Assembly: GCA_964486865.1 (NCBI GenBank)
Contig: CAZAOZ010000033.1
Span: 1 to 34,974, forward strand
DNA: 34,974 bases
Source: Ga0077527 sp964486865
GTDB taxonomy: Bacteria > Pseudomonadota > Gammaproteobacteria > Burkholderiales > SG8-41
Reading direction: 5' to 3'
Under the pieces are notes generated by a model. It saw only the letters and a program-made list of their open reading frames with translations. It ran no database searches and was not told where the DNA came from. Position numbers and translations under genes: made by a program. Below, one piece after another: positions 1-7,073 of this stretch (position 1 is the first letter of the stretch; the number at the start of each line of letters is the position of its first letter).

Positions 1-42
1 ACCTTACAACCGGACTTCCTGCCGAATGATTGGTATGGCTAA

Positions 43-342
43 AGGGGGCAGGTCAAGTTCAGCAGCCACGACTGGCAAGCCTTCCTGAAGATGCACAACC
101 TGATGGGCAGCATGAGCCGGCGCGGCAACTGCCATGACAACGCGGTGGCCGAGAGCTTCTTCCAGTTACTCAAACGCGAGCGCATTCGTCGCAGAGTCTA
201 TGCAACCCGTGACGAGGCCCGCCAGGATGTGTTCAACTACATTGAGATGTTCTACAACCCGGTCAGACGGCACGGTTACAGCAATCGCCTGTCACCGGTA
301 AACTACGAGAAACAGTATTTCGAGAGGCTCGCCAGTGTCTAG
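43..342 (+). pseudogene. IS3-family transposase OrfB, 3' fragment
   Basis: This is the C-terminal end of a DDE transposase of the IS3 family. The reading frame opens after a TAA at 40-42 and runs to TAG at 340-342. The stretch GSMSRRGNCHDNAVAESFF is the typical IS3 OrfB region around the third catalytic acid, and the Glu in VAES is that residue. The C-terminus (YNPVRRHGYSNRLSPVNYE) is also standard for the family. The first two catalytic Asp residues and OrfA are absent, and the sequence stops resembling OrfB before about position 45, so the copy is 5'-truncated inside the window. The fragment cannot transpose by itself. Internal truncation rather than a window-edge cut is inferred from the in-frame stop at 40-42. 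Confidence 0.88.
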
Positions 343-360
343 GAAACCGGGGGCGATTCA
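343..360 (+). repeat. right terminal inverted repeat of the IS3 fragment
   Basis: The sequence directly after the transposase stop, read on the minus strand, begins TGAATCGCCCCCGGTTTC. This matches the usual IS3-family end (TGAA/TGAC followed by a C-rich run and GGTTTC). It marks the exact right edge of the element; BrnT-like coding sequence starts within 2 bases of it. Confidence 0.75.
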
Positions 361-361
361 C

Positions 362-436
362 ATCATTTCTTTACGCAAGGCAGAAAAACATGAAGCGCGC
401 TATTACTTTAAAGTTGCCCAAGACTACTTCAAATAA
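362..436 (+). pseudogene. BrnT-family toxin, 3' remnant cut by the IS element
   Basis: Immediately after the IS end, one frame reads IISLRKAEKHEARYY and continues to TAA at 434-436. BrnT toxins (RelE-like ribonucleases) characteristically end with an R-I-I-S-x-R-x-A segment followed by basic residues and Tyr. This remnant also overlaps the start of the downstream antitoxin by about 47 bp in the usual brnT-brnA arrangement. The N-terminal part, including the catalytic region, is missing, so the toxin is dead here. The IS insertion is the evident cause. Confidence 0.75.
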
Positions 437-683
437 ACGAGTTGACCCCGACAACCCGCCGTGGTCGGAGGAGATGCTGGGGGCTCCCGTTCTCAAGCGC
501 GGCCGTGGCCCGCAAAAATCACCGACTAAAGTACTAACTACCGTTCGTCTTGACGCGGACGTAATGGCCTTTTTCAAATCCCAGGGTCGCGGTTATCAAA
601 CGCGGATCAATGAAGAATTGCGCAAAGTAGTAGCGAGAGGTCTAACCGCCGGTTCAAGACGGACGCAGAAGCGCGCTGTTTAA
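390..683 (+). CDS. BrnA-family antitoxin, orphaned
   Basis: This encodes a 97-residue protein of the BrnA antitoxin type, which binds BrnT toxin and represses its own promoter. Residues about 48-80 (TTVRLDADVMAFFKSQGRGYQ then TRINEELRKVV) match the ribbon-helix-helix-like C-terminal half of BrnA. The N-terminal part holds the DNPPWSEEML segment typical of the family (usually D-x-P-x-L/W-S/T). The ATG lies inside the 3' end of the disrupted brnT remnant. The last 14 residues (LTAGSRRTQKRAV) are encoded by the attC-like site 640-697, so the C-terminus is a by-product of cassette structure. Without an intact toxin in cis it could still act as an anti-addiction factor against a homologous BrnT, but that is inference. 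Confidence 0.85.
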   Translation: MKRAITLKLPKTTSNKRVDPDNPPWSEEMLGAPVLKRGRGPQKSPTKVLTTVRLDADVMAFFKSQGRGYQTRINEELRKVVARGLTAGSRRTQKRAV

Positions 684-697
684 CCGGAACGTTAGAC
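640..697 (+). other. attC recombination site 1
   Basis: The 58-bp site is bounded by inverse core GTCTAAC (640-646) and core GTTAGAC (691-697), which are perfect reverse complements and fit RYYYAAC/GTTRRRY. Inside them, CCGGTTCAA faces TTAACCGG. These pair completely except for one unpaired base (the C of GTTCAA), which is the extrahelical base expected in the folded strand recognised by integron integrases. The cassette junction would be after G691. Confidence 0.85.
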
Positions 698-724
698 GCC
701 TCAAGGTTTACAGGGAGAAGACAC

Positions 725-1510
725 ATGGCGCAGATGTTTGCGAATGCGATCGCCTATGAGGAGATGATGGGCCGTTGGAGCAAGCGTCTGGCTGCCCTTT
801 TCCTCGATTTCGTGAGAATCGGCGACGCCGACAAGATCCTGGATGTCGGCTGCGGCACTGGGTCTTTGGTCCAAAGCATTTTGGACAGGACGCGGCGAGC
901 CCAAATCGTAGGCATCGACCCCGCCCAAGCGTTTATTGATTACAGCCGGGCGCATTTTCCCGACGCGCGCGTAATCTTCGACTGCGGCAGCGCGTTGAAG
1001 CTACCCTATCCCGATACTTCGTTCGATCATTCTCTTTCGCTGCTCGTATTCCAGTTTCTGCCGCAACCCGGCACCGCAGCATCTGAGATGCGTCGCGTCA
1101 CGCGCACAGGTGGAACCGTCGCGGCATGCACGTGGGACAGAGCAGGGCAGGAATTTAGTGATCGTTTCTGGGAAGAATGTGTGCGCCTGGATCCAGGAGC
1201 GGAAGAAAAAGCGCAGAGGCCGAAGGTTTGCAATCAGGTCGGGCAGCTCTCGGAACTCTGGCGTGCAACGGGTTTCGAGGGAGTCGAGGAAATCACTCTC
1301 GAAATGCGAACCGACTTCACTCGCTTCGATGACTTCTGGCTGCCGTACACGAAAGGCGTGGGGCCTCAAGGAATGTATGTCGCAAGCCTGCCGCCCGAAA
1401 GGCGAGAAGTTTTGCGCGACGCACTTCGCAAGAGACTCGTCGGCGACCAGGATCGGCCATTTTCACTTCGCGCCGCAGCTTTGGCAGTGCGCGGCACCGT
1501 GCCACACTGA
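725..1510 (+). CDS. class I SAM-dependent methyltransferase (cassette-borne)
   Basis: This encodes a 261-residue soluble methyltransferase of the UbiE/type 11 fold. Residues about 38-46 (ILDVGCGTG) are the SAM-binding motif I, followed by the acidic end of strand beta-2 (VGIDPAQAF) and a motif II/III-like LKLPYPDTSFDHSLSLLVFQF segment. The C-terminal half carries family-typical aromatic residues (FDDFWLPYTKGVGPQG) and is close to full length for this group. A GGAGA ribosome-binding site lies about 8 bases before the ATG. The gene fills one cassette, between attC1 and attC2. The substrate cannot be told from sequence: close relatives are annotated only as methyltransferases, and a small-molecule substrate is likely. 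Confidence 0.85.
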   Translation: MAQMFANAIAYEEMMGRWSKRLAALFLDFVRIGDADKILDVGCGTGSLVQSILDRTRRAQIVGIDPAQAFIDYSRAHFPDARVIFDCGSALKLPYPDTSFDHSLSLLVFQFLPQPGTAASEMRRVTRTGGTVAACTWDRAGQEFSDRFWEECVRLDPGAEEKAQRPKVCNQVGQLSELWRATGFEGVEEITLEMRTDFTRFDDFWLPYTKGVGPQGMYVASLPPERREVLRDALRKRLVGDQDRPFSLRAAALAVRGTVPH

Positions 1511-1521
1511 GATGGTCAGGG

Positions 1522-1609
1522 GTCTAACCCTTAGCTGCTGCGGACGGGCCGTGAACTCCGCGCCAACTGAATCACCAGCGCTGGCCTGACGCAGAGCAAG
1601 ACGTTAGAG
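1522..1609 (+). other. attC recombination site 2
   Basis: The 88-bp site runs from inverse core GTCTAAC (1522-1528) to core GTTAGAG (1603-1609); only the last base departs from GTTRRRY. The inner arms GCTGCTGCG and CGCAGAGC pair with one unpaired base, again the arrangement expected of attC. It is longer than the other two sites and its variable terminal region differs. It ends the methyltransferase cassette. Confidence 0.72.
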
Positions 1610-1636
1610 GCCGCAAGCAAAGCGCTCTCCTAAAAA

Positions 1637-1654
1637 GCCATATGATCGTATGGC
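1637..1654. promoter_or_regulatory. candidate operator upstream of brnTA
   Basis: GCCATA and TATGGC form a 6-bp inverted repeat with a 6-base centre (TGATCG), 31 bases before the brnT start. BrnA antitoxins autorepress from palindromes in this position, so this is the natural operator candidate. A TATGCT that could be a -10 box lies at about 1669. No experimental or consensus support is available. Confidence 0.35.
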
Positions 1655-1684
1655 AATCTGCCCATATTTATGCTAGGCTTTCGC

Positions 1685-2005
1685 ATGGCCAAGGCTCGGT
1701 TCGTATGGGATCCGAAGAAGGATGGCGAAAACCAGGACAAGCATGGCGTGTCCTTCGCGGAGGCGCAGTTTGCCTTTGCAGACCCCCGCCGCGTTATCGC
1801 GGAAGATCGCTCCCACAGCTCCCTTGAAAAACGACACTTCTGCTTTGGCTGGGTCGGAGATGGCATTCTCACGGTGCGCTTTACGTATCGAGACAATGTA
1901 ATTCGCATATTTGGAGCAGGCTACTGGCGAAAGGGCAAACAAATTTATGAGCGCGAAAATAAAATACACGAACGAACCCCTCGGAACCCCCAAGGTCGTC
2001 GCTGA
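1685..2005 (+). CDS. brnT: BrnT-family toxin
   Basis: This 106-residue protein is a full-length BrnT toxin, a RelE-like ribonuclease. It has the characteristic N-terminal FVWDPKKDGENQDKHGVSF, in which W-D-x-x-K-x-x-x-N-x-x-K-H-G is the family signature, then FADPRRVIAEDRSHS, and the C-terminal half ending in basic residues. The C-terminal R-I-F-G-A-G replaces the usual R-I-I-S-A-R, and the tail (KGKQIYERENKIHERTP) keeps the family style. An ATG 15 bases earlier (1670) is possible, but the family normally begins close to MAKARFVWDP. The gene overlaps brnA by 59 bp, so the two are translationally coupled. It is carried on a cassette ending in attC3. Confidence 0.85.
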   Translation: MAKARFVWDPKKDGENQDKHGVSFAEAQFAFADPRRVIAEDRSHSSLEKRHFCFGWVGDGILTVRFTYRDNVIRIFGAGYWRKGKQIYERENKIHERTPRNPQGRR

Positions 2006-2222
2006 TTTTCTTCCCAGGCCTGAGGATCTTGTATTCCAGGACGAAGGAGTCAAGGTCACCATTGCCCTGAGCAAGCGTAGCGTCGACTTCTTCAAGATCG
2101 AGGCGCAGAAGAACAACACCCAGTATCAGCGGATGATCCGGCGGCTTCTCGACGCCTATGCAGAGCATCATTCGCAACCTCTAACCGCCGGTTCAAGGCG
2201 GGCGCAAAAGCGCGTCGCTTAA
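1947..2222 (+). CDS. brnA: BrnA-family antitoxin
   Basis: This 91-residue antitoxin partners the preceding BrnT. Residues about 36-65 (VKVTIALSKRSVDFFKIEAQ, then YQRMIRRLLDAYA) form the CopG/ribbon-helix-helix-like DNA-binding C-terminal part seen across BrnA. The N-terminal part (LPRPEDLVFQDEG) fits the toxin-binding region. The ATG at 1947 is chosen over the upstream codon at 1911 because it gives the normal family N-terminus within the toxin overlap. As in the first cassette, the last residues (LTAGSRRAQKRVA) come from the attC site rather than from the antitoxin fold. Confidence 0.85.
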   Translation: MSAKIKYTNEPLGTPKVVADFLPRPEDLVFQDEGVKVTIALSKRSVDFFKIEAQKNNTQYQRMIRRLLDAYAEHHSQPLTAGSRRAQKRVA

Positions 2223-2236
2223 CCGGAACGTTGGGC
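2179..2236 (+). other. attC recombination site 3
   Basis: The 58-bp site is nearly identical to attC1. It has inverse core CTCTAAC (first base off consensus) at 2179-2185, inner arms CCGGTTCAAG and CTTAACCGG with one unpaired C, and core GTTGGGC at 2230-2236. It lies within the last codons of brnA. No further attC is seen to its right, so it appears to be the last cassette boundary. Confidence 0.82.
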
Positions 2237-2336
2237 CGCAAGGCAATCAGCCTGCACACACTTTTCCTGCTGAGTCACGATAAGCATATAACTCTTGATT
2301 TGTGGTCTACTCCCCCTTCCTACTATTGACCGAACC

Positions 2337-3992
2337 ATGCTAACCATTGACGACGTCCGGACCGTTCCGCTGTTCTCGACCCTCGCTGCGCCGGAACTTG
2401 AGCGGCTCGCGCAGGCCTCTGCCGACCTGCACCTCGCTGCCGGGGAATACGCCGCGCATGAGGGCGGGGAGGAACGCGCGCTGTTCGCCGTTCTCGCAGG
2501 CAAGATTGAGGTCGTCAAGCTGTTCGACGGGATCGAGCGCACCCTGGGCTGGCGCGTCCCCGGCGCCATTTTCGGCGAGCTGCCGATCGCGCTTGGCACG
2601 CCACTCTATGGAGGGTATCGGGCATCTGAACCCTCTCGCGTCATGCGCGTGGAAATACGGGAGTATTACGCGATCGCGTCGGCATCACCCGAGATTTCCC
2701 TGAAGGTCGCGGCACTGGCGCGCGAGCGCATCGGCGGGATGCAGGGCATCGCGGCCGAGGCACGCAAACCGCGCGTCACCATGGTCGGTCACCGGTGGGA
2801 CCACGCCTGCGGCGAATTGCGCCAGTTCCTCGCGCGCAACCAGATCACCTATGACTGGATACCACTCGATGCGCCGGATCTGCCAACGCGTTGGCCCGGC
2901 CCCCGTCCAGCGGATGCAGACTGCCCTGTGCTGAAGCTGGCCGACGGGACGCTCCTCAGTCGCCCTGCGACACGCGATCTTGCCCGGCGCCTTGGCCTTC
3001 AAACCAGTGCGCGCCTTGCCGAATACGACACCGTAATCGTCGGTGCCGGGCCGGCAGGTCTGGCGGCGGCGGTGTACGGCGCGTCCGAGGGTCTGTGCAC
3101 CCTCGTGGTAGAGCGCGAAGCACCCGGCGGTCAGGCAGGGACATCCTCGCGCATCGAGAACTATCTCGGTTTCCCCAGCGGCGTCTCGGGCGACGAGCTC
3201 GCGAGCCGGGCACTCAAGCAGGCGGGGCGGCTCGGGGCGGAGATACTGGTCACGCGCTCCGCCGCTCGCATCGATCCGGGCACGCGCCAGATTTACCTTG
3301 ATGGCAGCGATGTCATCCGCGCGCGAACCATCATTCTTGCGACTGGCGTCTCCTGGCGCCACCTCGCGATCGACGGCTTCGACCGGCTCATCGGCAAGGG
3401 TATTTACTATGGCGCAGCACGCAGCGAAGCGAATGGGACCCATGGACTCGACGTCCACCTCATTGGCGCCGGAAACTCAGCCGGTCAGGCCGCCATGTAC
3501 TTTGCCAATCACGCACGAACTGTAACGCTCGTCGTCCGGGGTGATTCCCTGGAGAAGAGCATGTCCCACTACCTGATCGAGCAGCTCGGCGGGAAATCGA
3601 ACGTGAAGGTTCTGCTGCGCTCGGAAGTGGTCGCCGCGCACGGCGACACGCACCTGACAGGAATCGACATACTCGACGGCGCGAGCGCAAAGGTGCGCCG
3701 GGAAGACTGTGGCGGCCTGTTCGTGTTCATAGGCGCCGACGCAGAGACCGGTTGGCTGCCGGCGGACATCGCGCGCGACGCACGAGGATATCTCCTGACC
3801 GGTGACGACGTGGTGAAAGCCGGGCGCTGGTCGCACAGCCGCGATCCCTACCTCCTCGAAACGAGTGTTCCCGGTGTTTTCGCCTGCGGGGATGTGCGGT
3901 TGAGCCCGGTCAAGCGCGTTGCTTCCGCGGTCGGGGAAGGCAGCATGGCCATCGCTTTCGTCCACAGGTATCTGCAGCAGGACGCGCGGTAG
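2337..3992 (+). CDS. cyclic-nucleotide-binding / thioredoxin-reductase-like fusion
   Basis: This encodes a 551-residue cytoplasmic flavoprotein. Residues about 5-130 form a Crp/Fnr-type cyclic-nucleotide-binding domain (FAVLAGKIEVVKLFDG, PGAIFGELPIA). Residues about 145-215 look like a thioredoxin/glutaredoxin-like linker domain. From about 230 onward it is a thioredoxin-reductase-type module with an FAD motif (VIVGAGPAGLAAA), an NAD(P)H motif (LIGAGNSAGQAA, about 375-383) and the C-terminal FAD motif (VPGVFACGDVR). Where classical thioredoxin reductase has the redox CxxC, this protein reads YYGAARSEA, so it cannot act by the usual dithiol relay. ATG 2337 is preferred to an upstream TTG (2295) because it starts the binding domain directly. 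Proteins with this layout are known, but their substrate is not. The reading is firm for domains and open for function. Confidence 0.85.
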   Translation: MLTIDDVRTVPLFSTLAAPELERLAQASADLHLAAGEYAAHEGGEERALFAVLAGKIEVVKLFDGIERTLGWRVPGAIFGELPIALGTPLYGGYRASEPSRVMRVEIREYYAIASASPEISLKVAALARERIGGMQGIAAEARKPRVTMVGHRWDHACGELRQFLARNQITYDWIPLDAPDLPTRWPGPRPADADCPVLKLADGTLLSRPATRDLARRLGLQTSARLAEYDTVIVGAGPAGLAAAVYGASEGLCTLVVEREAPGGQAGTSSRIENYLGFPSGVSGDELASRALKQAGRLGAEILVTRSAARIDPGTRQIYLDGSDVIRARTIILATGVSWRHLAIDGFDRLIGKGIYYGAARSEANGTHGLDVHLIGAGNSAGQAAMYFANHARTVTLVVRGDSLEKSMSHYLIEQLGGKSNVKVLLRSEVVAAHGDTHLTGIDILDGASAKVRREDCGGLFVFIGADAETGWLPADIARDARGYLLTGDDVVKAGRWSHSRDPYLLETSVPGVFACGDVRLSPVKRVASAVGEGSMAIAFVHRYLQQDAR

Positions 3993-4022
3993 CAACCCGG
4001 TGAGCAAAAAGAAAGGATCGCG

Positions 4023-5153
4023 ATGAAGTCCCGGGTTCTGGTGTTGGGCGCCGGTTTCGGCGGCATGGAGCTGGCCACCCTGTTGTCGGAGGCGCTGGGG
4101 GAAAAGGCCGACGTGACGGTGATGGAAAAAGGCGACTCCTTCGTTTTCGGCTACTCCAAGATCGACGTGATGTTCGGACGGGAGACACCCGAGGCGGTGC
4201 GTCTCCCCTACCGCAACTTCGTCAAACCCGGCGTGCGCTTCGTGCAGCAGACGATCACCGCCATTGATCCCGTGGCGCGGCGCGTGACCACCACCGGCGG
4301 TACCCACGAGGCCGATTTCCTGGTGGTGGCGCTGGGCGCCGACTATGATCTGGCCGCAACGCCGGGTCTTGCCGAGGACGGCTACGAGTTCTACTCGGTG
4401 GCGGGTGCAAGCCGGTTGCGCGAGGTGCTGCCCGCATTTTCCAAAGGCCCGGCAATCGTCGGGGTCTCCGGCTTCCCCTACAAGTGCCCGCCGGCGCCGA
4501 GCGAATGCGCCCTGATGTTGCACCACTACCTTGCGACGCGGGGCGTGCGGGATGCATGCGAGATCACTCTGGTCATCCCGCTTTCCAGCCCGATGCCGGC
4601 GTCGGCCGACCTCTCAGCGGCGCTGGTCGCCGCCTTCGCTGAAAGGGGGATCAAGCTGCTGCTCGGCCGCTCCGTAAAGGCGCTGGAACCGGGGCGCAAG
4701 ACCGCTGTGCTGGACGATGGAACGGAGTTGCCCTATGCGCTGTACCTGGGCGTGCCCAAGCACCAGGTGCCGCAGCCGGTGCTGGCCAGCGGCATGGCTG
4801 AAAACGGCTGGATTCCGATCAACGTGCGCACGCTGGAGACGCGCTTTCCCGGGGTGTACGCCATCGGCGACGGGGCCGCTACGGGACTGCCGAAGGCCGG
4901 GTCCTTTGCCGAGAGCGCGGCCCGCGCCGTAGCGAGTGCCATCCTCGCCAAACTCAAGGGCGGCGAGGCGACACCCAACTCGGGGACGGGCAGTTGTCTT
5001 GTCGAGTTCGGTGACGGTCGCCTCGGCTGGGCGGACCTGGACTTCTTTAGCGGGCCGAAACTCACGAGCATCTACCACGCACCCTCGGTCGCCGGGCGGG
5101 TCCATAAGGTGCAGTTTGGCGCCACGCGCAGGACCCGCTGGTTTGGACTCTGA
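4023..5153 (+). CDS. sulfide:quinone-reductase-like FAD oxidoreductase
   Basis: This 376-residue flavoprotein is of the NADH dehydrogenase II / sulfide:quinone oxidoreductase group. The N-terminal dinucleotide motif is VLVLGAGFGGME, and the C-terminal FAD motif is PGVYAIGDGAATGLPKAGSFAE, as in SQR and flavocytochrome c sulfide dehydrogenase. A single Cys sits in GFPYKCPPAPSE, the position of one of the SQR redox cysteines (the family has two or three), so sulfide oxidation is plausible but not assured. An AAGAAAGGA sequence just before the ATG is a good ribosome-binding site. The gene starts 30 bases after the cNMP/TrxR fusion, so both are probably one transcript. Electrons would go to the membrane quinone pool. 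Confidence 0.78.
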   Translation: MKSRVLVLGAGFGGMELATLLSEALGEKADVTVMEKGDSFVFGYSKIDVMFGRETPEAVRLPYRNFVKPGVRFVQQTITAIDPVARRVTTTGGTHEADFLVVALGADYDLAATPGLAEDGYEFYSVAGASRLREVLPAFSKGPAIVGVSGFPYKCPPAPSECALMLHHYLATRGVRDACEITLVIPLSSPMPASADLSAALVAAFAERGIKLLLGRSVKALEPGRKTAVLDDGTELPYALYLGVPKHQVPQPVLASGMAENGWIPINVRTLETRFPGVYAIGDGAATGLPKAGSFAESAARAVASAILAKLKGGEATPNSGTGSCLVEFGDGRLGWADLDFFSGPKLTSIYHAPSVAGRVHKVQFGATRRTRWFGL

Positions 5154-5231
5154 CACATGCCGTCAATTCATCACAGAGGCGTATTGGTGACGCCCAACCA
5201 TCCGTTGTACCGGACGAAAGCGAGGTCATAC

Positions 5232-5648
5232 ATGTTCATGCTCGACTATAAATCCATAAGCTGGTGGTACTGGTTGATGACGGTTGGTTTTCTGACCGCC
5301 GGCGTGTCCGGATGGACAACGGGTTTTCTGTTCGCAATCGGCCTCACCGTTTTTCAATTGATACACTTCACCATTCGGGAACGCAGCGTTACCGCGTTCC
5401 CGATCCAGGTGCGGCTCGGATATTTTCTGCTGCTTCTGATTGCGCTGCCGGAGAATCTCCAGCTGATTTACTGGGTTCCAATGATTGGAACCTGGGCGCA
5501 GGTTCTGTTTGGCTATTGCACAATGGCCCGGATGGTATCGCTCCTGCCGTGGAACCGCAAAGACGGATTCTCGTTGGCGCTGCTCAAGCGAACCTTCCTG
5601 TCTGCGCCAGTCAGGGGAAATATCCTGCAGGGCTTGCCGCCGGTATAA
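5232..5648 (+). CDS. small integral membrane protein, function unknown
   Basis: This predicted protein of 138 residues has about four hydrophobic segments (WWYWLMTVGFLTAGVSGW; TGFLFAIGLTVFQLIHF; LGYFLLLLIALPENLQLIYW; a WVPMIGTWAQVLFGYC segment). It ends in a basic tail with MARMVSLLPWNRKD. A GAGG lies 6 bases before ATG 5232, which I take as the start; an ATG at 5157 would add 25 residues with no hydrophobic character. It follows the SQR-like gene by fewer than 80 bases, or 3 bases if the early start is used, so it is likely in the same operon. I do not recognise a characterised family; a membrane anchor or quinone-side partner for the flavoprotein is speculation. Confidence 0.62.
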   Translation: MFMLDYKSISWWYWLMTVGFLTAGVSGWTTGFLFAIGLTVFQLIHFTIRERSVTAFPIQVRLGYFLLLLIALPENLQLIYWVPMIGTWAQVLFGYCTMARMVSLLPWNRKDGFSLALLKRTFLSAPVRGNILQGLPPV

Positions 5649-5735
5649 CCGACCCATATCGACGGCATCAGGATAATCAGACTTTTCCGGCAGGCATGAC
5701 GTGCGGGCGCAGTGCATCCACAGAACCATCAACCC

Positions 5736-6983
5736 TCACCCGCCGGACATCCCCCGGTGCGCCGCCCACAGGCACCACAGCCCCGCGGCGGCCGGCACCA
5801 CAAGCAGCGCAAACGTCAGGGTGTAGTCACCCGTCAGCAGCGCCACATTGGCAAAGGCAATCGGGCCGATGGCCTTGCCGGTATTGACGAACACCAGCGA
5901 GCCGCCGGTCGCGGTGCTGATCATCTCCCGCGGCGCCAGGCGCGCCACTTCGGCGAGAAACGCGCCGTTCCAGCCGCTGGCGGTGGAGCCCATCACAAAA
6001 AACAGCGCGCAGGCCGCGAGCATCGGCCAGGCCGGCGTCAGCGCAATGCACAGCAATGACGAAGCCACCATGATGATGCCGAGGAACAGCAGCGCCGAAA
6101 AAGCGTTGCCCATGCGGTCGGCCATCCAGCCCCAGAACACGCGGCCGCTGACGCCTCCCACCTGCGAGGCGGTGAGCACGATGCCGGCTTCGATCAGCCC
6201 CCAGCCGAGCTGCTCGTTGAACAGGATGACGGTGAACGTGGTGATCGCAAACTGCACGATCACGAAACAGCCGCCGGACAGGGCCAGCAGCCGCAGCGCG
6301 GAGTGCCGCCAGATGGTCAGCACGCCGTCGAACGGATTGCCGCCGATTTTTGCATCCGGATCGCGATCGGTGTCCCAGTGCGGGCGGGCGCGCTGCAGCA
6401 CCAGCACCAGCGCATAGAGCACCAGTGAATTGCCGGCAATGGCCCACTGCCAGCCCCAGGCCACCGCCACCGCGGGCGTAATCAGCGCCGCGCCGATGCC
6501 GCCCAGCGGCACGCCGGTCTGCTTCAGCGAAAAAATCAGGTTGCGCCGCTTTTCCGGCGTGAAGCGCATCAGCAGGCTGGAAGCCGACGGCGTCAGCGAA
6601 CCGTAGCCCAGACCCAGCGCGATCGATGCCAGAAAAAAGAAAAACACGTGCGGCAGGATCGCAATCAGGCCGCCGGTGGCCACCAGCGCCAGGCCGATCT
6701 GCTGCATGCGCGTGGAGCCCCAGCGCCGGTTGAAGTGGCTGCCGAAAGCGAGTGCTACGATCATCGCCACCGCCAGCAGGCTGATCTGGTAGCCGACCAG
6801 CGCCGACGGGATGCCGTAGGTCTCGGCCACTTTCGGCGCGACCGCCGGAATCATCGTCGTGCCCATGGTGCCGATGGTCTGGCCCGCCACCAGGATGCCC
6901 ATCAGGAATCCGAAAGTCGGCGGCTTTTCGGATGCTCCGGTTGCGGCAGTATTCACCGTGCCGACGGACCCTGCGCCGTCCAC
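5736..6983 (-). CDS. MFS transporter
   Basis: This 415-residue major facilitator carrier has about 12 membrane segments. The loop between segments 2 and 3 reads FGSHFNRRWGSTRM, and the equivalent loop in the second half reads VFWGWMADRMGN, both recognisable MFS motif A variants. A short polar N-terminus precedes the first helix at about residue 25. The start is a GTG at 6983 without a clear ribosome-binding site, so the true start may differ by a few codons. It is the last gene of the minus-strand operon that holds TctABC, 90 bases after TctA. It may provide a second route for the same or a related organic acid. The substrate is not predictable. Confidence 0.82.
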   Translation of the reverse strand: MDGAGSVGTVNTAATGASEKPPTFGFLMGILVAGQTIGTMGTTMIPAVAPKVAETYGIPSALVGYQISLLAVAMIVALAFGSHFNRRWGSTRMQQIGLALVATGGLIAILPHVFFFFLASIALGLGYGSLTPSASSLLMRFTPEKRRNLIFSLKQTGVPLGGIGAALITPAVAVAWGWQWAIAGNSLVLYALVLVLQRARPHWDTDRDPDAKIGGNPFDGVLTIWRHSALRLLALSGGCFVIVQFAITTFTVILFNEQLGWGLIEAGIVLTASQVGGVSGRVFWGWMADRMGNAFSALLFLGIIMVASSLLCIALTPAWPMLAACALFFVMGSTASGWNGAFLAEVARLAPREMISTATGGSLVFVNTGKAIGPIAFANVALLTGDYTLTFALLVVPAAAGLWCLWAAHRGMSGG

Positions 6984-7073
6984 CGATGCATGGCCGATGT
7001 CCGGGATCCGGAGATATCATATTTCCGGTCGGGATCGATGGTCACATTGCGCTCGTATTGCCAGTCGCCGTGA

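Larger units (their letters stand above)
362..2236 (+). mobile_element. integron-type gene-cassette array without visible integrase
   Basis: Three attC-like sites end at GTT triplets at 691, 1603 and 2230, giving cassettes of about 912 bp (methyltransferase) and 627 bp (BrnT/BrnA). A first cassette is interrupted on its left by the IS3 fragment. Every gene in the region reads in the same direction, towards its own attC, as cassette genes do. No intI or attI is present in the window, so this is either the distal end of a chromosomal integron or a cluster of attC sites lacking an integrase. Toxin-antitoxin cassettes and small orphan enzymes are common in such arrays. Confidence 0.78.
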
